Positions 8,697 through 17,731 are shown, counted from the first letter of the stretch. The stretch is 64,000 nucleotides of DNA from Alphaproteobacteria bacterium (GCA_024227565.1 JAAEUE010000333.1:42194-106193), one strand, 5' to 3'. Program-made: numbers and translations. Notes: generated by a model not told the origin, from the sequence alone.

Positions 8697-9500
8697 TCAG
8701 CCGTAGTGCATTTTGGCCGGGCGCCGCAAGCTGGTGCCTTTGAATTTCTTCAAGCCCAGCAGCTGCTTTGAGATCTCCCAGCAGAACAACGGGTTGAGCA
8801 CCAGGTAGCGGTGCCAAAGGCGGCTGGGTTCCATGATCAGCCGGTAGAACCATTCAAGGCCCCGGCGCTGCATCCAAGCCGGTGCCTGGCTTAAAAGGCC
8901 CGCATGGAAATCGAAGGCGGCGCCAACGGCCAGAACCGGCAAAGACAGATCCCCGGCGTTTTCATAAGCCCAGACCTCTTGGCGCGGGCAGCCAAGACCG
9001 ACAAACACAATGCGTGCGCCTGACTGTTTGATCCGGTCCACAGTTTGCGCGTTCTCATCCACGCTCAACTGGCGGAACTTTGACGCTTCCATGCCGACGA
9101 TCTTCAACTTGGGGAACTGTTCGTTCAACTGCTCGCGCAGTTTGTCCAGAACGGCGGTTTTGCTCCCGTAGAAATAGACCGGAAGACCGCTGGTCTCCGC
9201 ATACGAGCAAACGCGCAAGGTCAACTCTGGGCCATAGACCCGGTCCGGCAAGGACACGCCATGGATCAAGCGCAGTGCCCAGCGCACGGGTTGCCCGTCC
9301 GGCACCACCAGGTCCAATGCGTTGAGCCGCTGTGCGTGCTCCTTGTCCAAAACACCGGTCATGACGCCGTGTACCGCCAGCGCGGAAACCGAAAGCGCAG
9401 TCTGCCTGTCCGCCGCTTCAAGGATACGTGCCGATGCAGCATCATAATCCACGGCCGATATTTCAATGTCGGCGACCTTGTGCTTGCCGAGGTCTAACAT
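8697..9500 (-). CDS. WecG/TagA/CpsF family glycosyltransferase
   Basis: A 267-residue member of the WecG/TagA/CpsF (GT26) family, which adds N-acetylmannosaminuronate, ManNAc, glucose or similar to lipid-linked sugars. Clear motifs: LDLVVPDGQPVRWA near 60-75, RVYGPEL, and VGLGCPRQEVWAYEN near 165-180. I choose the ATG at 9500, which overlaps the stop of the upstream epimerase by one base (TGATG) and follows GGAAGG; a TTG six codons earlier is poorer. Last gene of a three-gene minus-strand unit. Confidence 0.85.
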   Translation of the reverse strand: MLDLGKHKVADIEISAVDYDAASARILEAADRQTALSVSALAVHGVMTGVLDKEHAQRLNALDLVVPDGQPVRWALRLIHGVSLPDRVYGPELTLRVCSYAETSGLPVYFYGSKTAVLDKLREQLNEQFPKLKIVGMEASKFRQLSVDENAQTVDRIKQSGARIVFVGLGCPRQEVWAYENAGDLSLPVLAVGAAFDFHAGLLSQAPAWMQRRGLEWFYRLIMEPSRLWHRYLVLNPLFCWEISKQLLGLKKFKGTSLRRPAKMHYG

Positions 9501-10573
9501 CAGCCTGCGTCCTTCCAACGGCTGATGCCGTTTTCATAGAGGTCGGCGATGATGTCCTCAATGCCGTATTTCAGCTCATAGCCGGGATAGGCTTCCTGAA
9601 AGCGCGAAATGTCGCTGATCCACCAGATGTGATCGCCTGAGCGATTATCGTCTGAATATGTCCAGTCGAGCTGGCGCCCGGCCTGGTTCTCGCACAGTGT
9701 AATTGCCTCAATCATCGAGCAGGACGAATGACGGCTGCCTCCAATGTTGAATACGGCACCTGATTTTGGCGCCTGGCAAAAGCGCCACAGTGCTTCGACC
9801 AGATCGCTGGAATGAATGTTGTCGCGCACCTGCTTGGCCTTGTAACCGAACACGGTGTAGGGTTGGCCGGTTGCCGTGCACTGCATGAGGTAGGCCAGGA
9901 AGCCGTGCAACTCTGCTCCAGAGTGGCCGGCCCCGGTCAGGCAGCCGCCGCGAAAGCAGCCGGTCTTCATGCCGAAGTAGCGCCCATACTCCTGCACCAT
10001 GAGGTCTGCGGCAGCCTTTGAGGCGCCAAAGATGCTGTGTTTACTGGCATCGATGCTCATGTCCTCATCGATCCCGCGTGCGTGGTAGGCATGACTGTGG
10101 TCGATCTCCCAGCGTGTATCTATCTCAACCAGGGGAAGCGAATTTGGCCGGTCACCATAGACCTTGTTGGTGGACATGAAGGCAAATGCGGCATCGGGCG
10201 CAAACTTGCGCGTTGCTTCCAGCATGTTGAGGGTGCCGGTGGCGTTCACCGAAAAATCGGTAAAGGGCTCCCGCGCGGCCCAGTCATGGCTGGGCTGGGC
10301 GGCGGCGTGAACCACGCTGTGGATTTCACCGCTCAACTCTTCAAACAAGCGCATGATCGCATCTGCGTCCCGAATGTCGATTGAGTGGTGGTGATAGCGC
10401 TTGCAGCATTGTTTAAGGTCTGCGATCCGCCAGCTGGTTGAGGCATTCGCGCCGAAGAAGTATTTGCGCATGTCATTGTCGATGCCATGCACCTCAAGGC
10501 CTTGCGCCGCAAAGTGCAATACGGCCTCGGCGCCGATCAGTCCGCCGGACCCTGTTACGATTACGCAACCCAT
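9500..10573 (-). CDS. NAD-dependent epimerase, CDP-paratose 2-epimerase-like
   Basis: An extended SDR of 357 residues: Rossmann motif GSGGLIGAEA near residue 8, HAAAQPSHDWA near 90, and STNKVYGDRPN near 134. The pattern VTGSGGLIG, PSHDWA and STNKVYGD resembles CDP-paratose (tyvelose) 2-epimerases more than UDP-glucose 4-epimerases. The usual catalytic Tyr is hard to place: HAYHARGIDEDMSID is followed by SIFGASKAAAD, where Phe sits at a position often Tyr in other members but the Lys is kept. No CDP-sugar biosynthesis genes are in the window. The start lies 13 bp inside the upstream glycosyltransferase gene. Confidence 0.7.
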   Translation of the reverse strand: MGCVIVTGSGGLIGAEAVLHFAAQGLEVHGIDNDMRKYFFGANASTSWRIADLKQCCKRYHHHSIDIRDADAIMRLFEELSGEIHSVVHAAAQPSHDWAAREPFTDFSVNATGTLNMLEATRKFAPDAAFAFMSTNKVYGDRPNSLPLVEIDTRWEIDHSHAYHARGIDEDMSIDASKHSIFGASKAAADLMVQEYGRYFGMKTGCFRGGCLTGAGHSGAELHGFLAYLMQCTATGQPYTVFGYKAKQVRDNIHSSDLVEALWRFCQAPKSGAVFNIGGSRHSSCSMIEAITLCENQAGRQLDWTYSDDNRSGDHIWWISDISRFQEAYPGYELKYGIEDIIADLYENGISRWKDAG

Positions 10574-11619
10574 GCTTCGTCTCCCCGTTCAGTGCTGGTG
10601 TTTTGTCCAAGAAGGCGTCCCGCAAGGCCCGGCATCAGGCACATCAGTGCCGCTGCACAGAGCGTGGTGAGGGACTTCAGTGGCTCGCGCCAGAAGGGCT
10701 CGAGCGAATAGTTGATAGACCTGCGCACGTAAGCCAAGGCCATGGGGCCGTTCTTCATCGCAACCGAACGGCGCGCGTAGTAGCGCATCTGGTAGGCATT
10801 GGCGCGGGCGTGGTGTGTGTTGTAAATCGCCGGTGCGGTTTCCTGCACGTAGGCGTTTATCGCATCCCAGCCTTTATGCATGGCCGGGATGTTGGCGGAC
10901 AGGCCTTCGTCATGAATCCTGTAGCAGGTCAAAAACCGGTCGATGCCTTCAAACTTTAGATCAGAATGGATCGCCATTCTGAGCCAGCATTGATGGTCCT
11001 CGGCAAAGCTCAATCCAGGCGCGGACGCGGTCGTGTCGAAATATTCCCTGAGCCCGTCGCCTGATGCCGGCTCCACAATGTCCTGAAAGATAGACCGTCT
11101 GAAAAACGCAGAAGATCCGCCCGATATGGGGTTTCGGCAGTATACGTCAGCCGCTGTGATGCTGCGCATCTTCGGCCGGAAACTGGTGTTAAGCAGGGCG
11201 CCGGTTTTGTCGATGAATTGGCAACTGCTGTAACTGACGCCCACCTGTGGTTTGGCTTCGAAATGGGCCACGTGAGCGGCAATCTTTTCGCGGTGCCAGA
11301 GGTCGTCAGAATCCAAAAATCCGACGAACTGCCCGCGTGCCAGCGCCATCCCTGCATTGCGGGCATTCGAGACCCCGGCATTCTCCTGCCAGAAATAGCG
11401 GATCCTGGGATCATTGAATGATTTGCAGACGGATGCTGAATGATCGGTCGATCCGTCGTCCACTAAGATCAACTCAAAATCGTCATAGGCTTGCTCGAGA
11501 ACCGAATTAATCGTCTCCGCAAGCACATCACCGGCATTATGAACCGGCACAATCACGCTGACTGCGGGCCCATTGGTATGGCGGCCGTTTGGTCGGCCTG
11601 TATCGTTCTGAAACTTCAT
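10561..11619 (-). CDS. Family 2 glycosyltransferase
   Basis: A 352-residue GT2 enzyme. Motifs: VSVIVPVHNAGDV near 19-31, LVDDGSTDHSA near 52-62, NAGVSNARNAGMALARG and GFLDSDDLWH. A basic C-terminal segment with a hydrophobic run near 318-340 probably associates with the membrane. The frame is open 135 codons further upstream, but that part overlaps the divergent deacetylase gene and lacks family similarity, so I start at the ATG of MKFQND. It is the first gene of the unit with the epimerase and the WecG-type enzyme. Confidence 0.85.
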   Translation of the reverse strand: MKFQNDTGRPNGRHTNGPAVSVIVPVHNAGDVLAETINSVLEQAYDDFELILVDDGSTDHSASVCKSFNDPRIRYFWQENAGVSNARNAGMALARGQFVGFLDSDDLWHREKIAAHVAHFEAKPQVGVSYSSCQFIDKTGALLNTSFRPKMRSITAADVYCRNPISGGSSAFFRRSIFQDIVEPASGDGLREYFDTTASAPGLSFAEDHQCWLRMAIHSDLKFEGIDRFLTCYRIHDEGLSANIPAMHKGWDAINAYVQETAPAIYNTHHARANAYQMRYYARRSVAMKNGPMALAYVRRSINYSLEPFWREPLKSLTTLCAAALMCLMPGLAGRLLGQNTSTERGDEAWVA

Positions 11620-11786
11620 AACTTGTTCCCGTCTCCTAGCCCCGGACAAAGCAAGGCTCATGCCACCGTGGGTGTTTGAAACTGGCCCCCAATTTGAGAG
11701 ATAGGCACGGCATTTGCTCTGTACGGTGCAGGCTGGACGGAGTGTTCTCGTTTGGCGCTGCAGAAACAAACAAGCAAGAACCGCAA

Positions 11787-12500
11787 ATGACGGCATCAAG
11801 GCCAGAAACTCCGCACCCGCGGCGCCTTCGTTTAACACTGTGTTTTCACGGTGTTGGGGAGATGCCGCACGGCCGTCCCGAGGCTGAAAGGGTTTACTGG
11901 CTGTCAGCAGCAGAGCTGGAGGCGCTGTTCGCTTCACTCGCAGAGTTGGAGGCGCGCCATGATATCGATATCCAACCCGACTTCGACGATGCCAACGAAA
12001 GCGACTATCTTGTCGCTTTGCCATTGCTTAAACGGTTTTCCAAACGTGGTGCCTTCTTTGTGCCCACCGACCGGATAGATCAACCAGGTTTCCTCACTTC
12101 CCGGCAGATCAGGCATCTGGCTCAGGAGGGCATGATACTTGGTTCTCACGGCACCGATCACGTGCCCTGGACCGAGCTTTCAAACAACGAGCTCTCACGA
12201 CAGCTCAGACACTCCAAACGGGTGCTGGAAAATCTGACAGGAAACCAGGTGAAGGGCGCTGCGGCCCCTCATGGGCTCTGGTCGCCGCGCGTTGTCGGCC
12301 AAGTGCTTGCTGCAGGCTATGAGAGGCTCCACACCTGCGGGGAGAGGCCTTGCGAGCAGTATGGCATGCTGAACCATCGCCTCGTCGTGCGCCGCGGTGA
12401 TGATGTGGGCGCGGTGATCTCAAAGAAGCTGCAGATCTTGCGCCGGGTGGCACACAAGGCGAAAGATCTGCATGACAGGCTCTTCGTGACCGCGGCTTAA
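11787..12500 (+). CDS. Polysaccharide deacetylase (CE4, NodB-like)
   Basis: A 237-residue carbohydrate esterase family 4 protein, expected to remove N- or O-acetyl groups from a polysaccharide. The first catalytic motif is DDANESD near 58-64 (second Asp a metal ligand), and the zinc motif is SHGTDH near 114-119 with the expected H-x3-H spacing; the FFVPTDRI strand precedes it. No signal peptide is evident with this ATG, so it would act in the cytoplasm or on lipid-linked units at the membrane. It is divergent from the GT2 gene across 167 bp that should hold both promoters. Confidence 0.75.
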   Translation: MTASRPETPHPRRLRLTLCFHGVGEMPHGRPEAERVYWLSAAELEALFASLAELEARHDIDIQPDFDDANESDYLVALPLLKRFSKRGAFFVPTDRIDQPGFLTSRQIRHLAQEGMILGSHGTDHVPWTELSNNELSRQLRHSKRVLENLTGNQVKGAAAPHGLWSPRVVGQVLAAGYERLHTCGERPCEQYGMLNHRLVVRRGDDVGAVISKKLQILRRVAHKAKDLHDRLFVTAA

Positions 12501-12604
12501 ACGGGGCTGGCAGTGTCAGGCAGCGGCTTCAATCAGCGTTGAAAGATGGGCTTGCCACCTCTGTCTTGTTATGACGTGTTGATTGAACTTTGGCGTGCAG
12601 GTGA

Positions 12605-12624
12605 CGAAGGGTTGAGGCCCTTCG
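12605..12624 (+). promoter_or_regulatory. Hairpin upstream of AcnX operon
   Basis: CGAAGGG, six bases, CCCTTCG: a perfect 7-bp stem. It is followed by AGCTGG, not T-rich sequence, so it is not a standard terminator. It could be an mRNA-leader structure or the end signal of the deacetylase transcript. Confidence 0.3.
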
Positions 12625-12641
12625 AGCTGGAGCGCGTGATT

Positions 12642-12660
12642 TTGTTGCCTCATACAACAA
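12642..12660. promoter_or_regulatory. Candidate operator palindrome
   Basis: TTGTTG, seven bases, CAACAA: a perfect 6-bp inverted repeat 40 bp before the AcnX start. Its size and position suit a dimeric repressor, but no regulator is encoded next to the operon, so the binder is unknown. Confidence 0.35.
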
Positions 12661-12699
12661 GCGTAGCGGTTGGCGTGGCCTTTCTGCTATCCATCGGGC

Positions 12700-13986
12700 A
12701 TGACCACGCTTGATCTCAGCGACACAGACCGCGCCGCATATTCTGGCGAACGCGGCCCTGTGCTCCAGTTTGCCGCCCAAATGGTTGTGCGGGCTGGCGA
12801 GCTGATGGGCGCGCGTGATCTGATCGATGTGTCCTTCGTTCATGTGGACGCCTGTCATTACTATGGCCAGGCCCATGTGGATTTTGCCCGCTTTGTGGTT
12901 GAGGGCGGCGGCAAGATGATGGTTCCATCATGGACCAACACAGTGCCGGTGAGCGTCGAGGTGCCCGACATGCGGCCGCCAGAAAAGACGCCTGAGTTTA
13001 TCGCCGGTGCCCGTGAACTGATGGGGCTGTACGAGCAGATGGGATGCCGGCCGGTGTGGACATGCGCGCCATATCAGCTGCCCGGTGGGCCAGGTTTGGG
13101 CGAGCACATCGTTGGCTCTGAGTCCAATGCAGTCACCTACTACAACTCAGCCGTCGGTGCCCGCACGAACAAGTACGGCGATTTCCTGGATGTTTGCTGC
13201 GCTTTGTTGGGGCGTGTGCCAAATGCTGGGCTGCACCTGGACGATAACCGCCGGGGACAAATTCTCTTTCGCCTTGCCGATGACGTGCCCGAAGCCTTGC
13301 GGGCCCAGGAGATGCTCGCCCATGTGCTCGGCCACCATGTGGGCAAAACCGCAAGATCGGCAATCCCGGTGATCGACGGCCTGCCGGCAAGCACGACCCT
13401 CGACAGCCAGAAGGCCATAAGTGCGGCCACTGCCGCATCGGGCGGTGTGGCGCTGTTTCACGCAGTGGGCGTAACCCCCGAGGCCCCCGATCTAGAGACG
13501 GCCCTAGGCAGCCAGGACCCCGCGCGCGTGGAAACCGTCGATATGGACACCTTGCGAACAGCACGCGATGACTTGTCCACCGCAAGCCCAGGACCGCTCG
13601 ACATGGTGGCGCTTGGCACACCGCATTTCTCGTTCACCGAATTCGCCCGGCTTGTAGACTTGATGAAAGGTCAAAACGTGGCCAGCGGCCTCATCGTGTA
13701 TGTGTCCACCAGCCGCCATGTGCGCGAACTGGCCGCACAAAAAGGTTGGGTTGAGGAACTGGAGCGCGCCGGCGTTCAGATCATCGTGGACACGTGCACC
13801 TATTTCACTCCCGCCGTGCGTGGCGCAACGGGGCGGGTGATGACGAATTCTGCCAAGTGGGCCTACTACGCTCCGGGCATGTTGCCGGTGGAGGTTTGCT
13901 TCGGCAGCCTGGAAGATTGCGTGCGCTCGGCGGTGGCAAGTGAAGTGAAACGTGATGAAAGCCTGTGGCAGGGGAGGCCCACATGA
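12700..13986 (+). CDS. AcnX large subunit (aconitase X, DUF521)
   Basis: A 428-residue aconitase X catalytic subunit. Members characterised so far dehydrate cis-3-hydroxy-L-proline to delta1-pyrroline-2-carboxylate (bacterial) or mevalonate 5-phosphate (archaeal). Conserved-looking blocks include SFVHVDACHYYG near 45-56, PYQLPGGPGLGEHIVGSESNAV near 125-146, TPHFSFTEF near 305 and TCTYFTPAVRG near 365, carrying the Cys residues expected to hold the metal/Fe-S centre. It overlaps the small subunit by 4 bp (ATGA), the classical two-gene arrangement. A hydroxyproline role is the likely one but rests on family knowledge. Confidence 0.85.
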   Translation: MTTLDLSDTDRAAYSGERGPVLQFAAQMVVRAGELMGARDLIDVSFVHVDACHYYGQAHVDFARFVVEGGGKMMVPSWTNTVPVSVEVPDMRPPEKTPEFIAGARELMGLYEQMGCRPVWTCAPYQLPGGPGLGEHIVGSESNAVTYYNSAVGARTNKYGDFLDVCCALLGRVPNAGLHLDDNRRGQILFRLADDVPEALRAQEMLAHVLGHHVGKTARSAIPVIDGLPASTTLDSQKAISAATAASGGVALFHAVGVTPEAPDLETALGSQDPARVETVDMDTLRTARDDLSTASPGPLDMVALGTPHFSFTEFARLVDLMKGQNVASGLIVYVSTSRHVRELAAQKGWVEELERAGVQIIVDTCTYFTPAVRGATGRVMTNSAKWAYYAPGMLPVEVCFGSLEDCVRSAVASEVKRDESLWQGRPT

Positions 13987-14390
13987 TTGCCGTGACGGTG
14001 CTCCATGAAGGCGATGCGGAAGGCCCTTTGCTCGTGTTGGATGAACCCTTGAGCTTCTGGGGCGGGTTTGATCCGCAAACCGGACGGGTGGTCGATCAGC
14101 ATCATCCGCAAGCCGGTGCGCTGGCCGGTGGAACCGTTTTGGCCCTGCCGGAAACACGTGGCTCTGCGGGCACTCCGGCCGGTGTCGCAGAAGCCATTCG
14201 CAAAGGCTGCGGCCCAGTGGCCATCATCACGGCGAAAAAAGACGTCAATCTTGTGGCTGGTGTCATGACGGCCCGTCAGCTTTATGATATCTGCGTGCCC
14301 GTGGTTGAGGTTGCACAAGATGAGTTGAGCAAGCTCACAACCGGGCAGACGGCGCGCCTCAGCGGCGGAAACTTGACCATCCTTCCTTAG
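13983..14390 (+). CDS. AcnX small subunit (DUF126)
   Basis: A 135-residue swivelling-domain partner of the AcnX large subunit. Diagnostic segments: PLSFWGGFDPQTG near 22-34, VVDQHHP, and LPETRGSAGTPAGVAEAIRKG near 57-77, where the Ser/Gly-rich RGS motif corresponds to the substrate-binding serine loop. Start codon and upstream stop overlap as ATGA, so the subunits are probably made in equal amounts. Confidence 0.85.
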   Translation: MIAVTVLHEGDAEGPLLVLDEPLSFWGGFDPQTGRVVDQHHPQAGALAGGTVLALPETRGSAGTPAGVAEAIRKGCGPVAIITAKKDVNLVAGVMTARQLYDICVPVVEVAQDELSKLTTGQTARLSGGNLTILP

Positions 14391-14403
14391 TGGGGACACC
14401 AAC

Positions 14404-16350
14404 TTGGACAAACGCATCAAGCCCTACGGCACCTGGGCCTCACCCATCAGCGCTGATCTTGTGGCGGGGAAATCCCTGCGGCTCGGTCAGGTGCAAGGGG
14501 TCGGAGACGATCTTTACTGGACCGAGGGGCGGCCCGCTGATAGCGGCCGCATCACCATCGTGCACCGGGACGCAGAAGGCGGCATGGTCGATCTGTTGCC
14601 GCCGCCCTATTCGGCGCGGTCCAGCGTGCATGAATACGGCGGAGGAGAGCTCCTGGCGACCACGTCGGGGATCTATTTCGTGAACGCGGATGATCAGGAG
14701 GTTTACACAGTTGAGACTGACGGAACCATCACGCGCCTCACCGAGACCAAGGGATGGCGTTTTTCCGATCTGTGCTTGGACCAGGCCCATAACCGGCTGA
14801 TCGCCGTTGCGGAGATCCACAAGGAAGATCACGATCCGGAACCGGCCAATGCATTGGCCGCCATTTCCCTGCAGCAAGACCAGCTTGGAAGCGTTCGGCT
14901 TCTGGCTCAGGGACAGGATTTTTATGCCAGCCCCAGGTTGTCACCAGATGGCCAAACATTGGCGTGGCTGGAATGGTCGCTGCCCCACATGCCGTGGGAG
15001 GATGCAACTCTGAAGACCGCCGCGCCGGATGCCGATGGGCTCAGTGACGTTCGCACCATTGCAGGCGGCGATGGCACGGCTGCATTCCAACCTGCCTGGA
15101 GCGCAGACGGCGCGCTGTTCTTCGTTTGGGACCAATCAGGCTGGGGTAACCTGCATCGGCTCGGCGAGGATGGCCCGGAATGCATCTGTCAGCATCCGGC
15201 TGAGTTCGGTTTGCCCTTATGGGCGCTGGGGGCCAAGTCGTACGCAATTTTGCCCGATGGCCGTCTGTTCGTGACGTACTTCGAAGAAGGCCGGTCAAAC
15301 GCCGCGCTGCTAACGCCGGAAACCGGTGCTCTCGCACCGTTGAAGACCGGCCTGAGCAATGTTTTTGGCCCAACCTTGCTGGGCGGCAAGGTTGCAGCCC
15401 AAATCACTTCCCACACCGAAGCGCCGGCCATCGGCCTAATTGATCTGGACGGGAGTGTCAGCATCGTTCGCAGATCCGCTGAGTTTGATCTTGCGCCCGA
15501 GGCCTTTTCTGCGGGCCAAGTTTTGAAGCTTCAGGGCAAGGAGGGGCGCACCACCTGGGCGCTCTATTACCCGCCTGCTAGCGTAGATCACGCCGGCCCT
15601 GAGGGCGACGCGCCGCCGATGCTGGTGTCAGCCCATGGCGGCCCGACCGGCATGGCCGACCGGGGCCTGAAGCTGAAGGTGCAATATTGGACCAGCCGCG
15701 GCTTTGCCTATCTGGATGTGGACTATGCCGGCAGCTGGGGCTATGGCCGCGCCTATCGCGAAGCGCTTAATGGTCAGTGGGGCGTTGCCGATGTGGAGGA
15801 CGTTATCGCCGCCAGCGAAGCAGTGGTGGCCAAAGGGCTCGCCGACCCCGGAAAACTCATGATCTCTGGCGGCAGCGCGGGCGGCTACACCGTGCTGAGT
15901 GCTCTGGCGTTCCACGATCTTTATGCGGCGGGCGCCTCCTATTATGGCGTTGCTGACTTGGAGAAGCTTCTGGCACTCACCCATAAGTTTGAGTCTGGTT
16001 ATCTCTACGCATTGACCGGCACGCAATCTGGCAACACGGAGGCGGTCTTCAGGGAACGCTCACCCCTGGAGCATGCCGACCAGATCTCGTCCCCGGTGAT
16101 CTTCTTTCAGGGAGACAAGGATTTTGTGGTGCCGCCGGGTCAAAGCCGGGACATGGCCGCTTCGCTTGAGAGCCGGGGCGTGCCGGTTGCCTATTTTGAG
16201 TTCGCCGGCGAAGGGCACGGCTTTAGGGCTGCTGCAACAATTGCTCAAAGTTTGCAGGCAGAATATGCCTTTTATGCCAGGGTGCTGAATCTCGCCGTGG
16301 AAGAGAATTTGGCTGAAATCAATATCAAAAATGAAGGTGCGCTCACGTGA
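14404..16350 (+). CDS. S9 family prolyl oligopeptidase-like peptidase
   Basis: A 648-residue cytoplasmic-looking serine peptidase: N-terminal beta-propeller (about 1-380) and C-terminal alpha/beta hydrolase. The triad is visible: Ser491 in GGSAGGY, Asp573 in GDKDFVVPP, His605 in EGHGF. The start is a TTG preceded by GGGGA at 8 bases, and the N-terminal YGTWASPISAD agrees with the family start. It sits 13 bp after the AcnX small subunit and overlaps the next gene by 4 bp (GTGA). It may release proline- or hydroxyproline-containing peptides for the dehydratase; that link is inference from the operon. Confidence 0.85.
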   Translation: MDKRIKPYGTWASPISADLVAGKSLRLGQVQGVGDDLYWTEGRPADSGRITIVHRDAEGGMVDLLPPPYSARSSVHEYGGGELLATTSGIYFVNADDQEVYTVETDGTITRLTETKGWRFSDLCLDQAHNRLIAVAEIHKEDHDPEPANALAAISLQQDQLGSVRLLAQGQDFYASPRLSPDGQTLAWLEWSLPHMPWEDATLKTAAPDADGLSDVRTIAGGDGTAAFQPAWSADGALFFVWDQSGWGNLHRLGEDGPECICQHPAEFGLPLWALGAKSYAILPDGRLFVTYFEEGRSNAALLTPETGALAPLKTGLSNVFGPTLLGGKVAAQITSHTEAPAIGLIDLDGSVSIVRRSAEFDLAPEAFSAGQVLKLQGKEGRTTWALYYPPASVDHAGPEGDAPPMLVSAHGGPTGMADRGLKLKVQYWTSRGFAYLDVDYAGSWGYGRAYREALNGQWGVADVEDVIAASEAVVAKGLADPGKLMISGGSAGGYTVLSALAFHDLYAAGASYYGVADLEKLLALTHKFESGYLYALTGTQSGNTEAVFRERSPLEHADQISSPVIFFQGDKDFVVPPGQSRDMAASLESRGVPVAYFEFAGEGHGFRAAATIAQSLQAEYAFYARVLNLAVEENLAEINIKNEGALT

Positions 16351-17405
16351 ACTTTGCCTCTGACAATGCTTATGGCGTCTCGCCGGAAATCATCGAAGCG
16401 CTTGCGGCCGTGAATGCAGGTGCCGTTGGATCGTATGGGGGAGATGAGACAACTGCTCGCCTGGGCGAGAAGATGTCGGAAGTGTTTGAGAAAGATGTCG
16501 CGGTGTTCCCCGTGCCCTCAGGCACCGGCTCCAATGCCCTGTCGCTTTCCACCATGGTGCCATCATTTGGCGCCGTCCTATGTCACGAAGAAGCGCATAT
16601 CAATGTGGACGAATGCGGTGCGGTTGAGCTTTATTGCGGCGGATGTAAACTGATCGGGCTTGCCGGCACCGGCGCAAAACTAACCGCCGAAGGGCTTACG
16701 GAGCGGCTGGCGGGATTTGTGCGCGGCGATCACGACCCGCGCCGGTCTGCGGTGAGCATTACCCAGGCAACGGAGCTTGGCACAGTCTATTCCGTGGAGG
16801 AAATTACGGCCATTGGAGATCTGTGCAAAGAAAACGGTATGCGATTGCACATGGATGGCGCCCGGTTTGCCAACGCGCTGGTGTCGCTTGGCTGCACGCC
16901 GGCAGAGATGACCTGGAAGGCAGGCGTCGATGCGCTGTCTTTCGGCGTTACGAAGAATGGCGGCATGATCACCGATGCGGTGGTGTTCTTCGATAGCGCC
17001 CTGGCAGAAGACTTCGATCGCCGGCGATTGCAGGGTGGTCACCTTATCGCCAAGGGGCGCTATGCGTCGGCGCAGGTTTTGGCGTATCTGGAAGATGATC
17101 TGTGGCTGGACAATGCCCGGCACGCCAACAGCTTGGCGGCAAAACTGAGCGCCAGGTTGGCTGCGGTCGAAGGAGTTCGATTGCACACTAAAACACAGGC
17201 CAATGAGGTCTTCGCGGTGCTCCCGCCCCATGTCCACCAGGCGTTGCAGGACGCGGGGGCCATCTATCATTGCTGGCCGCCAAACCAGAACAGCGGGCCT
17301 GTGCCTGCGGTGCCCGGCGAAGTTCTTGCGCGCTTGGTGTTGTCCTTCGGCACAGCTGAAGCTGACGCGGATCAGTTCATAGAAGCTGCGATTGGCGCTT
17401 CTTAA
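16347..17405 (+). CDS. Threonine aldolase family PLP enzyme
   Basis: A 352-residue beta-eliminating lyase/threonine aldolase fold-type I PLP enzyme, which cleaves 3-hydroxy amino acids such as L-threonine or phenylserine to glycine and an aldehyde. Asp170 in LHMDGARFANA and Lys203 in SFGVTKNGG are the expected PLP contacts. GTG start overlapping the upstream stop by 4 bp. In this operon a 3-hydroxy amino acid other than threonine is a reasonable substrate, but sequence cannot settle it. Confidence 0.85.
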   Translation: MNFASDNAYGVSPEIIEALAAVNAGAVGSYGGDETTARLGEKMSEVFEKDVAVFPVPSGTGSNALSLSTMVPSFGAVLCHEEAHINVDECGAVELYCGGCKLIGLAGTGAKLTAEGLTERLAGFVRGDHDPRRSAVSITQATELGTVYSVEEITAIGDLCKENGMRLHMDGARFANALVSLGCTPAEMTWKAGVDALSFGVTKNGGMITDAVVFFDSALAEDFDRRRLQGGHLIAKGRYASAQVLAYLEDDLWLDNARHANSLAAKLSARLAAVEGVRLHTKTQANEVFAVLPPHVHQALQDAGAIYHCWPPNQNSGPVPAVPGEVLARLVLSFGTAEADADQFIEAAIGAS

Positions 17406-17412
17406 GCTGTGC

Positions 17413-17718
17413 TTACTGTTCTTTGCGGAACAGGACTTCGCCGCGCCGCGCAACCAGCATCAACTCCAGTGTGACTGGATGGAAGTAGGCTTCCACCCGC
17501 TTACCCTCCGGTGACGTGCCGTAGGCTTCGTAGCAGCCGCCATCTTCCTTCACGTGCCGCACCGTCCAGCCGTCCGCCTTCATCTTGTCTTCAAGCTGTG
17601 TGGTCGTCTTCCAGGCGGCGCGGTCTGTGGTGCTGCACTCATAAAGTCCTGTTGCCCCAGACGGCCAGGCCAGGAAGATTACAGGCAAAAGCCCAAGCGC
17701 AAATCCGAGCTGTTTCAT
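17413..17718 (-). CDS. Small secreted PepSY-like protein
   Basis: A 101-residue protein with a clear signal peptide (hydrophobic residues 4-17, cleavage likely after ATG-like AxG near 23). The mature part with GWTVRHVKEDGGCYEAYGTSPEGKRVEAYFHPVTLEL matches the PepSY fold pattern used in periplasmic redox and metal proteins. Start chosen at the ATG with AAAGGA upstream. It follows the ferric-reductase-like membrane gene by 13 bp; such PepSY/ferric-reductase pairs are common in proteobacteria and probably act together in electron transfer. Confidence 0.75.
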   Translation of the reverse strand: MKQLGFALGLLPVIFLAWPSGATGLYECSTTDRAAWKTTTQLEDKMKADGWTVRHVKEDGGCYEAYGTSPEGKRVEAYFHPVTLELMLVARRGEVLFRKEQ

Positions 17719-17731
17719 CTTGTCGTGTCCT

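Noticed and set aside
13504..14157. A 217-codon minus-strand frame over the AcnX subunits
   Set aside because: Antisense to the 4-bp-coupled AcnX genes, no motif of its own.
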